From contig NZ_CP072865.1 in the NCBI RefSeq assembly GCF_017948245.1, positions 3,001,501-3,065,500 of the forward strand: a DNA stretch of 64,000 bases, in the 5' to 3' direction. The notes beneath the pieces were generated by a model. That model had not been told where the DNA came from. It saw only the letters and a list, made by a program, of their open reading frames with translations, and ran no database searches. Both the position numbers and the translations under genes were made by a program. This DNA is from Rhizobium sp. NLR16a (GTDB lineage: Bacteria; Pseudomonadota; Alphaproteobacteria; Rhizobiales; Rhizobiaceae). How positions within the stretch are numbered: position 1 is the stretch's first letter; the number at the start of each line of letters is the position of its first letter. Shown piece after piece: positions 27,524-36,785 of this stretch.

Positions 27524-28303
27524 ATGAGCCGCATCTTCATCACCGGTTCCACCGATGGCCTCGGCCTCGCCGCCGCCCGCACCCTTATCCGCGAAGGCCA
27601 CGAGGTCGTCCTCCACGCCCGCTCCCGCGAGCGCGCCGCGGCCATCGCCGAGACCTCAGCCGCCGCCCTCGGCCTCGTCATCGGCGATCTCGCCAGTGCT
27701 GCGGAAACCCGCTCGATCGCCGAACAGGTCAACGCCATCGGCCGCATGGACGCCGTCATCCACAATGCCGGCATCTACCTCGAGCGCAGCCGCGGCGAGA
27801 CACCCGAAGGCCACGCCAAGACGCTGGCGGTCAACACGCTCGCCCCCTATCTCCTCACCGCCTCGATCACGCGGCCCGACCGGCTGATCTATCTCACCAG
27901 CGGCATGCACCGCAGCGGCGGCAGCACGCTTGACGATATCGACTGGAAGAAGCGGCCCTGGAGCGCCAGCCAAGCCTATTCCGAAAGCAAGCTCTACATC
28001 GCCACCCTTTCCGCCGCCATCGCCCGCCACTGGGCCGACGTCCTCAGCAACGCCGTCGACCCCGGCTGGGTGCCAACAAAGATGGGCGGCGCTGGCGCGC
28101 CGGATGATCTGGAGATGGGACATCTGACGCAGACGTGGCTGGCGACGAGCGAGGAAGAAGCGGCGAAGGTGAGCGGCGGGTATTGGTATCACCGCCAGCG
28201 GCGGGAGCCGGCGGCGGAGGTGAACGATGTTGGGTTTCAGGAGGCGCTGGTGGAGAGGCTGGCGGGATTGACGGGGGTTCGGCTGTTTGCAGCGCGCCGG
28301 TGA
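27524..28303 (+). CDS. Short-chain dehydrogenase/reductase
   Basis: A 259-residue classical SDR. The cofactor motif TGSTDGLG (residues 7-14, TGxxxGxG) and NAGIY lie in the Rossmann fold. Ser and the YSESK (YxxxK) pair form the active site. HARS after the second strand (Arg at the NADP-discriminating position) suggests NADPH use. The C-terminal part reads DPGWVPTKMGG and ends near GLFAARR, matching the retinol-dehydrogenase-like subgroup. Substrate is not deducible. It is the last ordinary gene before the helicase/methylase operon and converges with it. Confidence 0.85.
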   Translation: MSRIFITGSTDGLGLAAARTLIREGHEVVLHARSRERAAAIAETSAAALGLVIGDLASAAETRSIAEQVNAIGRMDAVIHNAGIYLERSRGETPEGHAKTLAVNTLAPYLLTASITRPDRLIYLTSGMHRSGGSTLDDIDWKKRPWSASQAYSESKLYIATLSAAIARHWADVLSNAVDPGWVPTKMGGAGAPDDLEMGHLTQTWLATSEEEAAKVSGGYWYHRQRREPAAEVNDVGFQEALVERLAGLTGVRLFAARR

Positions 28304-28365
28304 GTTGCAGCAATCTAGCAAGAGCGGAAGAATATCGCGTGCAAAGCAAGGAGATCACGCGCGAA

Positions 28366-28941
28366 TTAGCGATGAAGGTGTCGAGTTTGAATGCCCCAGC
28401 CTGCGAGTTCATTGGAAAGCATTGATAAGCTCCCTCCTGGCGAAACGAAGGCGAACACCACTTGGTCAGCGAGGGCAGCGACAAAATGGTTTCGGTGGCG
28501 GGCGAGATTAGCGGTGGCGCGTTTCTCGGTTTCCGGAAATGGCGAGATGATAGTCAGCCGACCGTCGTCGAGAGCCTTTCGTTGCACAGCGGGCAATTTC
28601 AAGGTGCTGATGCCGCGCGCAATTGCCATCACAACGGGCTGTTTGCCGCGCAACAGAATATCGAGACATTGCTGCTCCAGCGGCGAATGAAAACCGCTGA
28701 TTACACACCTTCTGGCATCGCGCCATGCCGCCGCCTGATCGAAAGCTTTGAGAATTGTTGCGCCAGGCGTTTCCTTCGAGCAGAGGAATGCCGTCATCGG
28801 CGCGGAAAGCGGCTCGAACGTCCCGAGGATTGAAATCGTCTTTGGAGCATCTGCGCCGAGCCGCTGGATCAGCCGGTCGGGATAAGTTCGCTCGCCTTGA
28901 GATACGAGTTTCAGGCTATCCGCTAGCTCCAGGCTCCTCAT
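28366..28941 (-). CDS. DprA-like Rossmann protein, last gene of the defence-like operon
   Basis: A 191-residue protein resembling the Rossmann core of DprA/Smf: TISILGTFEPL (first strand), RRCVISGFHSPLEQQCLDILL (cf. VSGlArGID), GKQPVVMAIARG, a NLARHRNHFVAALADQVVFAF segment equivalent to the RNRiIaGLs-vvVvEa motif of DprA, and GGSLSMLSNEL matching the SGSLxTA element. The SAM and C-terminal winged-helix domains of housekeeping DprA are missing. DprA binds ssDNA; stripped DprA-like proteins occur in defence contexts. The ATG at 28941, with GAGGG upstream, lies seven bases after the preceding gene's stop, so it is operonic with the GGCT-like, methyltransferase and helicase genes. Confidence 0.65.
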   Translation of the reverse strand: MRSLELADSLKLVSQGERTYPDRLIQRLGADAPKTISILGTFEPLSAPMTAFLCSKETPGATILKAFDQAAAWRDARRCVISGFHSPLEQQCLDILLRGKQPVVMAIARGISTLKLPAVQRKALDDGRLTIISPFPETEKRATANLARHRNHFVAALADQVVFAFVSPGGSLSMLSNELAGWGIQTRHLHR

Positions 28942-28948
28942 GGTCCCC

Positions 28949-29545
28949 TCATCCTTCTGGCCAGCGAGCATTGACCGCAGCCCGAACAGGCGTCTGAAGA
29001 TCGGGAGGCGCAAATCGGATATAGCGCAAAGCGGCGGCCAGCTTTTGCTCCTTAAGCGATGCGAGATAGCGGATCGCGGCTTCTTCGGAAAACGGCTCTG
29101 CGGCCTTGTCGGGCTCATGAAAATTTTCGCCCAGCGCTGTCCATATCACAGCGTCGTACCCATTCGCCTGCATCCAGACCGTAATGGCTTCCACAGTTTG
29201 CGGGTGACGCTCCATAGCCTTCTCGCTACGGGTTCCGTTGGTGGAGTCGATCCAGCCAACCCGGCCATGCGAGCGTACATTCTTCGGCAATACCTCGGTA
29301 CCTGAACCTTCACGCGTCCAGAGGTTTTCAAGTGCTGCATTGAGATCACTACAAGCGCTCAACGCGTAATTTGTGGAACAAGAAGCACCGAAGGCTTCGT
29401 CGATCACCAACGTAAGGCGCCCATCTCCCGATATCCGGGCGAATTCAACGGGGAGGATCGGTCCGCGTTGCATAAATTCCGACGCGATCGCCAAATCCCG
29501 CCGGTCCCAAATCAGCGAGCCCCATGCGAGAACAGCGATCGTCAT
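28949..29545 (-). CDS. Gamma-glutamylcyclotransferase-like protein, third gene of the defence-like operon
   Basis: A 198-residue protein beginning MTIAVLAWGSLIWD, which matches the glycine-rich phosphate-loop strand of GGCT-fold proteins (pattern aYGSLxW). It continues with RGPILPVEFARISGDGRLTLVID, another typical GGCT-like strand pair. Such enzymes cyclise gamma-glutamyl or N-terminal glutaminyl amines to pyroglutamate; whether this one is catalytic is unclear. Its ATG overlaps the methyltransferase stop (ATGA at 29542-29545), showing tight coupling. A GGCT-fold protein beside a DNA methyltransferase and helicase is unusual. Family confidence is moderate; the role in the operon is unknown. 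Confidence 0.55.
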   Translation of the reverse strand: MTIAVLAWGSLIWDRRDLAIASEFMQRGPILPVEFARISGDGRLTLVIDEAFGASCSTNYALSACSDLNAALENLWTREGSGTEVLPKNVRSHGRVGWIDSTNGTRSEKAMERHPQTVEAITVWMQANGYDAVIWTALGENFHEPDKAAEPFSEEAAIRYLASLKEQKLAAALRYIRFAPPDLQTPVRAAVNARWPEG

Positions 29546-32500
29546 TCATCGGCTCCTGACTCCACCTCATCTGCACCAGCAAGGCGATATTTTATGTCGT
29601 AGTTTTTTATGAAGTCAGCTTCCTCCAGACCCAAGCCGTAGATCAGAGATAATTCCTCATCAATTCGATCTATCGACCCCTTTGATTTTGCTGCTGATAT
29701 CTCATCGTATTCAATCACATGTCCTTGCTTAGTATTAATGGTCTTTTGGATCGCATCACGTTCTAAGCTGTCGACCAATTTATTGCTAAGCCGTACCCAG
29801 TCGATCGTGTCCCAATTTGCTGGTATGGGAAACGACCTAACCAAGGCGTCGTTCACATGCTCGCAATCGGAAAAAACGGAATACCACCAATAAAACAGAC
29901 TCGAATTCAATAGAGCAGCTGCAAACGCAGCCGCATTCCCGCTTTGAAAGCCGATTTTTCTGCCGTGCGGCGGCTCCATCGCTACGCCATTCTTAATGAA
30001 CCGCGGAACGCGATGGGATGCCTTGACCCAGTAGCGGCACGCTTCCTGATAATACATCATTCCTTTGCCCGACTTCGAGGTCAGACTTTCAATATTAAAC
30101 TTCTGCGATGAAACTCGACTGTGAATCTCTATTTCTTCCGCGTGGCCAAGTTTTCCAATGCGATGCCCGTGCAGCTTAACGCTGTGCGTAGCGATCATCA
30201 TCTTTGACATCAAATTGGGTCGTTCTTCAGCGTAGAAACGTGACACGTCCGAACTAATAATCTGCTTCTGCCCGCCGGGGAGTGACAAAAGGATAACCAC
30301 AGGCATCTCCACGCCCTCGAACACGGATTGAGGACGACGAGGAAACGAGAGAGCGACTAGCGAGCTACGTTGGAGCAACATCTTTTGAAGAGGCGGCATT
30401 TTTTCGGACGACAATGCCGTCAGCTGAACTATCAGACCGATTGGTGATTGCGTCTTTGCTAAACGGATACTCCTCTCAAAAACGAAAGAATAAAGATTTT
30501 TGGTTGAGAGTGTGTCGTAGCCATACGAATTCAGAGAGTACGGAACATTCTTGCCAGGATAAACGACGTAAGGGGGGTTGCCCACGATGACGTCAAATCC
30601 CCCGTTTTCCATGATCCCGTGGAACTCGATAAACCAGTGAAATGGTTGGTGGGTGTGCAACCATTTTGAATATTGAGCGGAATCGGTCCTCACGCCTGAT
30701 TCCCGAGCGAGGTGCAAATTTAGCTTGTCTTCAAGTGACTTGAGACGTTGTCGTAGGGCTTGCTTGTCGGCAACCGGAACCGATCCATCGCCGTCAACCT
30801 GGCGCAACCGAAATGCTTTGAACGTCTGCTGAAGGTCCGCAGCGCTCCGTGTGATCGTCTCCAATGAATTATCAAGATCAAGCTTGCTGGTTAGCGCTTT
30901 CTTGACATCGGCGTAGGTTGCGTAGCCGACCAGCGTGTTCCCGGCGCGAATGTTGAAATCGATATCCGGCAACGGCTCGATGCCGAGGTTCTCATGCCTC
31001 GGGTCGGGATCGACCTGGGCTGCGAGCTTCAGGAACAGGCGGAGTTTGCAGATCTCTACCGCTTCTTCCATAATATCGACGCCGAAGAGATTGTTCAGGA
31101 TGATGCTCTTCAGCGTGAAATAGCGCGCGTTGGGGTGCGTGCTGACCTTTTGCAGTGTTGCCTTGAAGTCCTCGAATTTTTTCGGCGAATGGCCTTCCCC
31201 CAAGCGCTCAAGATCAGCGACAAAAGCCTCCATCCGGTCGAGGCAGGTCTCGTAGAGCGGCTCGAGAATGTTAAGCGCGGCGAACAAAAACGCACCTGAA
31301 CCGCAAGTTGGATCAAGAACGGTGACACCCTCGATTGCTTTCCAGAAGGCACGGAGCAGGTCGGGGCCTTCGCAGCGCTCAATCACATCATGGGCAAACT
31401 GCCGGATGTCCAGATTGAGGGTGATCAGATCATTGATCCCCCGAACTTCGCCTGCCGCCAGTTTAGTCCGGACCTCGGTATAGCGTTTGCGGCGCGCCAA
31501 CACTTCGCGCCAGATCTCCGTAGGTAAAGCGATTCCTGCTGGCGCCTTCTGATTCCACTGCGTTCGGGCCGACACGTCTTGCATGCCCGCCGCAATCTCC
31601 GGCGGGAGCTCGTGTTCGGTGCCGTGCTTAACGGCGGCATGGATATAGCGGTCGGGGTCATCACGCAGATGATCCCAAATCGTCGGCCCACCTGGATTTT
31701 CAAATGCAACCTTGCATTTTGCTTTAGCGGCGTCGAAAAGGAAGGGGATCACCGTATTCTTTGAAATGTACTCTGTAATATCTTCCTTCGTGTAATAGGC
31801 GCCCATCTGTTTTTGATTGATGTATTTTTCGAAAATGTACCCGAGAACGTCCGGATTGATCTCGTTGTCGTTGCGTAGAGGGCGCTCATCGAGATGCCAC
31901 TGATAGCGGTCGAAATAGGCGAAGATACGAGTGAAAGCCTCGTCTGGAATCTTGATGTCTGGGAAACGCTCCTCAATCTGATGCTTCTCGAACAGGCCGC
32001 CATTTAGATAGGGAATCCGGCCAAGCAACTTGTCGAGCTCTGTGTTGCGTTCCTTGCCTCCGAGCCCTTCATGAAAGAGGCGAAGCAGGAAGTAGCGGTA
32101 GAATGAATAGAACTTGTCTTGGCCCTCTTGATTCTGACACCGGGCGAGACGGTCGCGCAGGTAGTCGCGTTCGCCATTGAGGAACCCCTTCCGCTGCATG
32201 AAGTAGATAAACATCAGGCGGTTTAGCATCAGGGAAGCGTACCATTCCTTATCCGCCACCTCCGTGATGCCACTGATGAAACCGAGAAAGACTTTGTGCT
32301 CGGTCTTGAACTGGTCGTAGAACCGCTTTGTGACACGCTCCACATCGAAGGCGGCGCGGGCTCGCGCCGTGACATCAAACAGCGTCAGGATCTTTTCTTC
32401 GGCAAGCGAGAATGCAATGGCTTCGATTTTTTGCAGAAAGCCGCGATTACCTGATGAGGCATACCAGAAGTGCTCTGGCATCGAAACGGGCTTGCCAGTT

Positions 32501-32820
32501 TCGCGCCGTGCCCAGGACCAGGTTTGCTCGGCGCGCTTTTCATCTGTGAAGATGATAAGATGCTCAAGTGTGGTTTTGGCGACCTGAGTTTCGATTTTTT
32601 TTCGTGCTGTTCGATCGGGGATTTGATGCCCTGAGGGCGCGTGGCAGACCCAAGCCACCATCCCGCGCTTTTCCGCGACAGCGCGGAGCACGAAAGTTAC
32701 ACCCCCGATGGGAACCGAAAGGTCCGCGTTGTGTCGATCCCAGCCTAATTCTTCGGTGAAGAGCTTCGCGAAGTCGAACTGCTCAAGCAGCTTTCTCGCA
32801 TTATCAGGTTTGAAATCCAT
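29542..32820 (-). CDS. Eco57I-type adenine DNA methyltransferase (restriction/defence-like)
   Basis: About 1092 residues. The N-terminal 350 residues start with FAKLFTEELGWD and contain EHLIIFTDEKRAEQTWSWAR, a region shared by large Eco57I/PglX-like enzymes; an intact PD-(D/E)xK nuclease motif is not obvious. GAYYTKEDITEYI precedes the SAM motif LDPTCGSGAFLF (about 502-513), and motif IV is VGNPPYV (about 746-752), so it should make N6-methyladenine. The last 300 residues probably form the target-recognition domain and are AT-richer than flanking genes. ATG 32820 is chosen because AAGGGA lies six bases upstream; an ATG at 32835 overlaps the helicase stop. It probably marks self DNA for the PLD-helicase encoded upstream. 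The recognition sequence is unknown. Confidence 0.85.
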   Translation of the reverse strand: MDFKPDNARKLLEQFDFAKLFTEELGWDRHNADLSVPIGGVTFVLRAVAEKRGMVAWVCHAPSGHQIPDRTARKKIETQVAKTTLEHLIIFTDEKRAEQTWSWARRETGKPVSMPEHFWYASSGNRGFLQKIEAIAFSLAEEKILTLFDVTARARAAFDVERVTKRFYDQFKTEHKVFLGFISGITEVADKEWYASLMLNRLMFIYFMQRKGFLNGERDYLRDRLARCQNQEGQDKFYSFYRYFLLRLFHEGLGGKERNTELDKLLGRIPYLNGGLFEKHQIEERFPDIKIPDEAFTRIFAYFDRYQWHLDERPLRNDNEINPDVLGYIFEKYINQKQMGAYYTKEDITEYISKNTVIPFLFDAAKAKCKVAFENPGGPTIWDHLRDDPDRYIHAAVKHGTEHELPPEIAAGMQDVSARTQWNQKAPAGIALPTEIWREVLARRKRYTEVRTKLAAGEVRGINDLITLNLDIRQFAHDVIERCEGPDLLRAFWKAIEGVTVLDPTCGSGAFLFAALNILEPLYETCLDRMEAFVADLERLGEGHSPKKFEDFKATLQKVSTHPNARYFTLKSIILNNLFGVDIMEEAVEICKLRLFLKLAAQVDPDPRHENLGIEPLPDIDFNIRAGNTLVGYATYADVKKALTSKLDLDNSLETITRSAADLQQTFKAFRLRQVDGDGSVPVADKQALRQRLKSLEDKLNLHLARESGVRTDSAQYSKWLHTHQPFHWFIEFHGIMENGGFDVIVGNPPYVVYPGKNVPYSLNSYGYDTLSTKNLYSFVFERSIRLAKTQSPIGLIVQLTALSSEKMPPLQKMLLQRSSLVALSFPRRPQSVFEGVEMPVVILLSLPGGQKQIISSDVSRFYAEERPNLMSKMMIATHSVKLHGHRIGKLGHAEEIEIHSRVSSQKFNIESLTSKSGKGMMYYQEACRYWVKASHRVPRFIKNGVAMEPPHGRKIGFQSGNAAAFAAALLNSSLFYWWYSVFSDCEHVNDALVRSFPIPANWDTIDWVRLSNKLVDSLERDAIQKTINTKQGHVIEYDEISAAKSKGSIDRIDEELSLIYGLGLEEADFIKNYDIKYRLAGADEVESGADE

Positions 32821-32834
32821 CCCAGTCCCTTTCA

Positions 32835-35800
32835 TCAAACCATCGGGCGCGCCAGCCCCAGCGAGCAGATAATCTGCGGTTCGCCAGAGTGTTCTTCATC
32901 ATGGATCAGGCAAAGCCTATCCTCCTCGCGCAACGCCAAAACCAGTTCGGCCAACTTGTCATCGCTAATGCCAGCTTTCATCTGACGATTAAGAGTATCC
33001 GTTGCCGATTGACGCAAAGGAAAGCGGTAGATCTCTTCAATGGCTTTGCCGAGCTCAGGGAGATCAAACAGCGTGCCCTTCACCTTGTCGGCATGGCGCT
33101 TGAGCCGCTCATATGTTCGAAAACGTGCTCCGGATGGGCGACCGAGTTGCCCGCCGACTTGCTTCTCCTCAGCGGCGATATGTTCGACACCCTTCGCCAC
33201 CATGCCGTGGTGTTCCTCCTGTCGCGGCAAAACAGGTGTGTTTGGCTCGCAGGCGGCGGCTTTCAAAATTTCAAATTGCGATTGGGTGACGCTCGCACCA
33301 TCCTTATCCACCCACGCCAGAGCGTCATTGCCTTGGGCCGTGCGCATATAGACGAGCGCACCGTTGGGACGTCCATCGTGCGGCGTGAAAGCCTTTGTGG
33401 AGTAGACGACGGACGGAAGGTCAGGGATGGATTTCTGCAAGGCAGAATTCGTGTCAATCGCGTTTTTCCAGATCTGATAGGCGTAAGAAGCCAGATCGAC
33501 TTCTCCTTCTGCTTCCCCGTCAAGTATATTGGATTTCTCATTGTAGAGATCGACAAGTTCCTCACGCTCGCCCTCATCCTCGAAGAATGCTTCGTCGGTT
33601 CCCACAACTTCGGCGTTTTCCTTCAGCCGTTGGCGAACGCGCGAGCGGAGCTGGATCAGGCGCTCCACACCATCAGCCGGAAGGAACGAGTAGCAGAGGA
33701 TTTTCTCTGCCTTCTGCCCAATTCGATCCACGCGGCCCGCTCGCTGGATGAGCCTGATGATCGCCCACGGTAGATCATAGTTCACAAGGATCGCACCATC
33801 TTGAAGGTTCTGGCCCTCGCTGAGCACATCGGTAGCGATCAGTATGCGCAGTTCCTCTTCGGGTTTGATCTTGTTGCGCTTGTTGTTGCTGTTTGGGCTA
33901 AACCGCCAAGCAAATGCTGTTGGGTCCGACGTTTCGCCGGAAACAGCGGCGATAGAATTAATGCCGGCACCTTTCAGTCGACGCTCAAGGTAGCGAACCG
34001 TGTCCGCAAACTGTGAGAAAATAAGCACCTTTTCTTTTTGATGCTTGCTGGTCAACAGTTCGATCAAAGCGGTGAGCTTGGTGTCCCTCGTATGGTTCCA
34101 ATCACCGCAGTCGCGCAGAATCTTTAGAAGCCGAGCGCTGTCGGTCGTCAGATCTTTCTTCAATTGTGCGACGAACAAATCGGGCCGTAGCCACTTGAAG
34201 CGTCGTTTGAATTGACCGGCATAGACGCTGTAGGTCGCCGCGGCACGTGTTCGGAAAGCAGCCTCGTCGCGCAGATCAAGCGCTTCGAACTCCTGAGTAT
34301 TCTCGTCCTCTCCTTCCGAAAAGAGTTCTGCGTCAGCACTTTGATCGTCGATATCCTCGTCGTAGTTGGCAGTGTCCAATAGCCCCGCATCCTGCGTGCC
34401 GAGCGGCAACGGAAGATCGTTCTCTATGGCGTACAAAAAGATGTAGTTTCGAAGGATATGGCGTTCCAACGACTGCTGAAATGCCTCGCCGCTGCTTTCC
34501 AAGCGTTTAAAGAGGTTTGTGCGACAGAACCCCATGAGCCGCTTACCCGCGCGAGAAAGATCATCAAGTTGCTTTGCTTCTTTAGGCGTTGGCGGCTTGT
34601 GGGGTTTGGGCGCGACATAGTTCCCTAAGCCGTAACGCGGCAAATGCATTTGGTTGATCGCATCGACAACCGGCGCCGCGTAAAGTCTTGCGTACTGATC
34701 GCTGGAGTCATTCTCATCGATCTTGAAACGAAGTGTGCGCGGAACACGCTCGGGGAAGTAGGAGCGTGTTCCGTCTTCAAATGTTAAGAACTTGCGACCA
34801 TTGTCCGGGTCGTCGGTCTGGGCATAGTTGTCCTGAATAAACGTGCGAGTCCGACGAACCATGTAGAGACGCATCAATTCGCGCCAGTCATCTGCGTAAG
34901 TGCTCTTCTCGAAAGCAGCGAGGGACCGAACTGAGCACTGGTGGCGCCTTATAAACTCCGTTTCTCCGATATCCTGAAGCAAGCGCTCCGGCCTGACGCC
35001 GATATCGCGATCTTCGGGAACGAACAGGCGTAACTGGCTTGAAAGATCGCCGTAGGTCTTGTTGTAGGGCGTGGCGGAAAGGAGAATACAGCGGCTTTCA
35101 TTTTCCGTGAGGTATTCCTGTATCGCGCGGTATCTTCGCCCTTCTCTGTTGCGAAGATTGTGGCTTTCGTCGATGAGCACCACGCGATAACGACGGAGCT
35201 CGGGCAATTCGCGGGTGGCCCGTGTCACCGAAAGAACCTTAGCAAGCAGCCGATACTCGGAAACGTAGTCCTCCCACATCTTCACGAGGTTCTTCGGACA
35301 TATAATCAACGTTTCTGTGAAATGATCATCCTGAAAGATTTTTGCCAAGGCGGTGGCCATCAGCGTCTTGCCGAGGCCCACCACATCGCCGATCAAAACG
35401 CCACCGCGCTTGTTAAGATGATGCGCAGCGATTTTGACGGCCGCCTCCTGATAGGGAAAAAGCCGCTTGCCGAACTCGGGCGGAATTCGAAATTCATTGA
35501 GTCCTGCACGCGCCTCTTGGGCAAGATGGTAGGCCATCTTCACGTAGATTATATAGGGGTCGATCGGTTTCTCGCGGGCCCAACTTTCCTCGATGACCTC
35601 GATCAATTCATCCGTGATGTCGATGCACCAGCGGTCGGACCAACGATCGTCAAACCATTTCGCGAGCTTCGTCGTAGAATCGTGATCAAGTACATCGACA
35701 TTTAACTCGCCCTGCTTTGAGAGCCCTGAAAGGGTAAGATTGCTGCTCCCCAAAAAGCCAGTGATTGGATTATTGGGATCAGGACGGAATAAAAGATACA

Positions 35801-36254
35801 GCTTTGCGTGCAGTGGATGCTTGAGGAACAGCCGAACTGTGACCTGCTTTGACTTTAGTTGATCCACCAACCGCCGCAACCCCGCTTCGTCGGCGTTGTT
35901 GGGCATGCCCAAGGTCAATTGAATGCGAAAGTCCTCAGCCAGCTTTTTTTTCAGACGAAGGGCTGTCTGATTGTCGAGCGACTGGTCATCCCTGTCATTG
36001 CCGAGGGCAATCCTCAAGTCGTCCTGAGGAAGGCGTTGCATACCTACAAGGAGACGGCATTGCCCGCCATCTCCGCCCGGCCAAACGGATATCAAGTCGT
36101 CAATTGATTTCCAACCGCGCAGATTGAAGTAGCCGACACAAAAGTCGCCGTGCGAAGAAATTTGTAAGGTCTGCCGAAGGGCGGGTAAAAGACCCTTTTC
36201 AATGTTATCAAATATTCGCGGCAATATTCTACTCCTTGCAGAAACGTCTGCCAC
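32835..36254 (-). CDS. PLD-nuclease/SNF2-type helicase, first gene of the defence-like operon
   Basis: An 1139-residue fusion. The N-terminal 210 residues form a phospholipase-D-type nuclease domain with HPLHAKLYLLF (HxK at 149-151) and GSSNLTLSGL (169-178). Residues 260-880 are an SF2/SNF2 helicase: FPYQEAAVKIA, Walker A GDVVGLGKT (289-297), DESH (362-365), LLSATPYNKT, IFSQFADTVRYLERRL, TDVLSEGQNLQ and QRAGRVDRIGQ. The C-terminal 250 residues are not recognised. The expected activity is ATP-driven DNA translocation coupled to cleavage. The start is a GTG at 36254 with no strong ribosome binding site. It overlaps the methyltransferase frame and lies about 290 bases from tRNA-Gln. DISARM also pairs PLD and helicase functions, but in separate proteins and with other genes not present here. 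Confidence 0.87.
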   Translation of the reverse strand: MADVSARSRILPRIFDNIEKGLLPALRQTLQISSHGDFCVGYFNLRGWKSIDDLISVWPGGDGGQCRLLVGMQRLPQDDLRIALGNDRDDQSLDNQTALRLKKKLAEDFRIQLTLGMPNNADEAGLRRLVDQLKSKQVTVRLFLKHPLHAKLYLLFRPDPNNPITGFLGSSNLTLSGLSKQGELNVDVLDHDSTTKLAKWFDDRWSDRWCIDITDELIEVIEESWAREKPIDPYIIYVKMAYHLAQEARAGLNEFRIPPEFGKRLFPYQEAAVKIAAHHLNKRGGVLIGDVVGLGKTLMATALAKIFQDDHFTETLIICPKNLVKMWEDYVSEYRLLAKVLSVTRATRELPELRRYRVVLIDESHNLRNREGRRYRAIQEYLTENESRCILLSATPYNKTYGDLSSQLRLFVPEDRDIGVRPERLLQDIGETEFIRRHQCSVRSLAAFEKSTYADDWRELMRLYMVRRTRTFIQDNYAQTDDPDNGRKFLTFEDGTRSYFPERVPRTLRFKIDENDSSDQYARLYAAPVVDAINQMHLPRYGLGNYVAPKPHKPPTPKEAKQLDDLSRAGKRLMGFCRTNLFKRLESSGEAFQQSLERHILRNYIFLYAIENDLPLPLGTQDAGLLDTANYDEDIDDQSADAELFSEGEDENTQEFEALDLRDEAAFRTRAAATYSVYAGQFKRRFKWLRPDLFVAQLKKDLTTDSARLLKILRDCGDWNHTRDTKLTALIELLTSKHQKEKVLIFSQFADTVRYLERRLKGAGINSIAAVSGETSDPTAFAWRFSPNSNNKRNKIKPEEELRILIATDVLSEGQNLQDGAILVNYDLPWAIIRLIQRAGRVDRIGQKAEKILCYSFLPADGVERLIQLRSRVRQRLKENAEVVGTDEAFFEDEGEREELVDLYNEKSNILDGEAEGEVDLASYAYQIWKNAIDTNSALQKSIPDLPSVVYSTKAFTPHDGRPNGALVYMRTAQGNDALAWVDKDGASVTQSQFEILKAAACEPNTPVLPRQEEHHGMVAKGVEHIAAEEKQVGGQLGRPSGARFRTYERLKRHADKVKGTLFDLPELGKAIEEIYRFPLRQSATDTLNRQMKAGISDDKLAELVLALREEDRLCLIHDEEHSGEPQIICSLGLARPMV

Positions 36255-36544
36255 ATTGCCGAGATAGGCGGTGTAAACCCATCACGTCATGCAATCCGGT
36301 GACTTGCGAATCGTTGATTGAAATCTGGAACAATGGTCACTGTTTCGCCAGCGTTTTGCATTTAAAATCACAGGTTGATGCAACGGCGTGATTTTGTCGC
36401 ATTTGCTAGCATCTTCGCATTCAGCGGCCCTGCTTCTGGCGAAGCATCTCGACATCGCCCTTCCGCACCGGAGGTTCACGCAATAGAGTTAGCCATTTCT
36501 CAGGAAAGCCGTAACTCTTGTGTCCAGAAGGGACCCTCGGCGAT

Positions 36545-36619
36545 TGGCTGGGGCGCCTGGATTCGAACCAGGGGATGGCGGTACCAAAAACCGCTGCCTT
36601 ACCGCTTGGCTACGCCCCA
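36545..36619 (-). tRNA. tRNA-Gln (anticodon TTG)
   Basis: A 75-nt cloverleaf on the minus strand. The acceptor stem TGGGGCG pairs with CGCCCCA, anticodon stem GCGGT/ACCGC encloses TTTTGGT (anticodon TTG), the T-arm contains GTTCGAATC, and CCA is encoded at 36545-36547. The 3' end faces the helicase/methylase operon, the usual orientation for islands inserted at tRNA genes. Confidence 0.95.
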
Positions 36620-36785
36620 CCAGAGCTTGAGCGGCGAACCGCTTGCTCAGAAATCGACGCCTGATTAGCAAAGCTCTTTGCCTGTCACAATGACTAAGTT
36701 GCGCCTGCGGCAGATTTCTGCGCGCGAAGCGGCGGGCGGCGTGCTAGCATGCCGCGATATTATCAACCTGAGATCATCGTCCGGC

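Noticed and set aside
28366..36254. Classification as DISARM or BREX
   Set aside because: PLD and helicase are fused and no DrmB, PglZ, BrxC or Lon-like gene is present.
28304..36619. Integration of the defence-like operon at tRNA-Gln by an integrase
   Set aside because: Orientation fits, but I found no integrase gene and no duplicate of the tRNA 3' end near 28300, so integration remains unproven.
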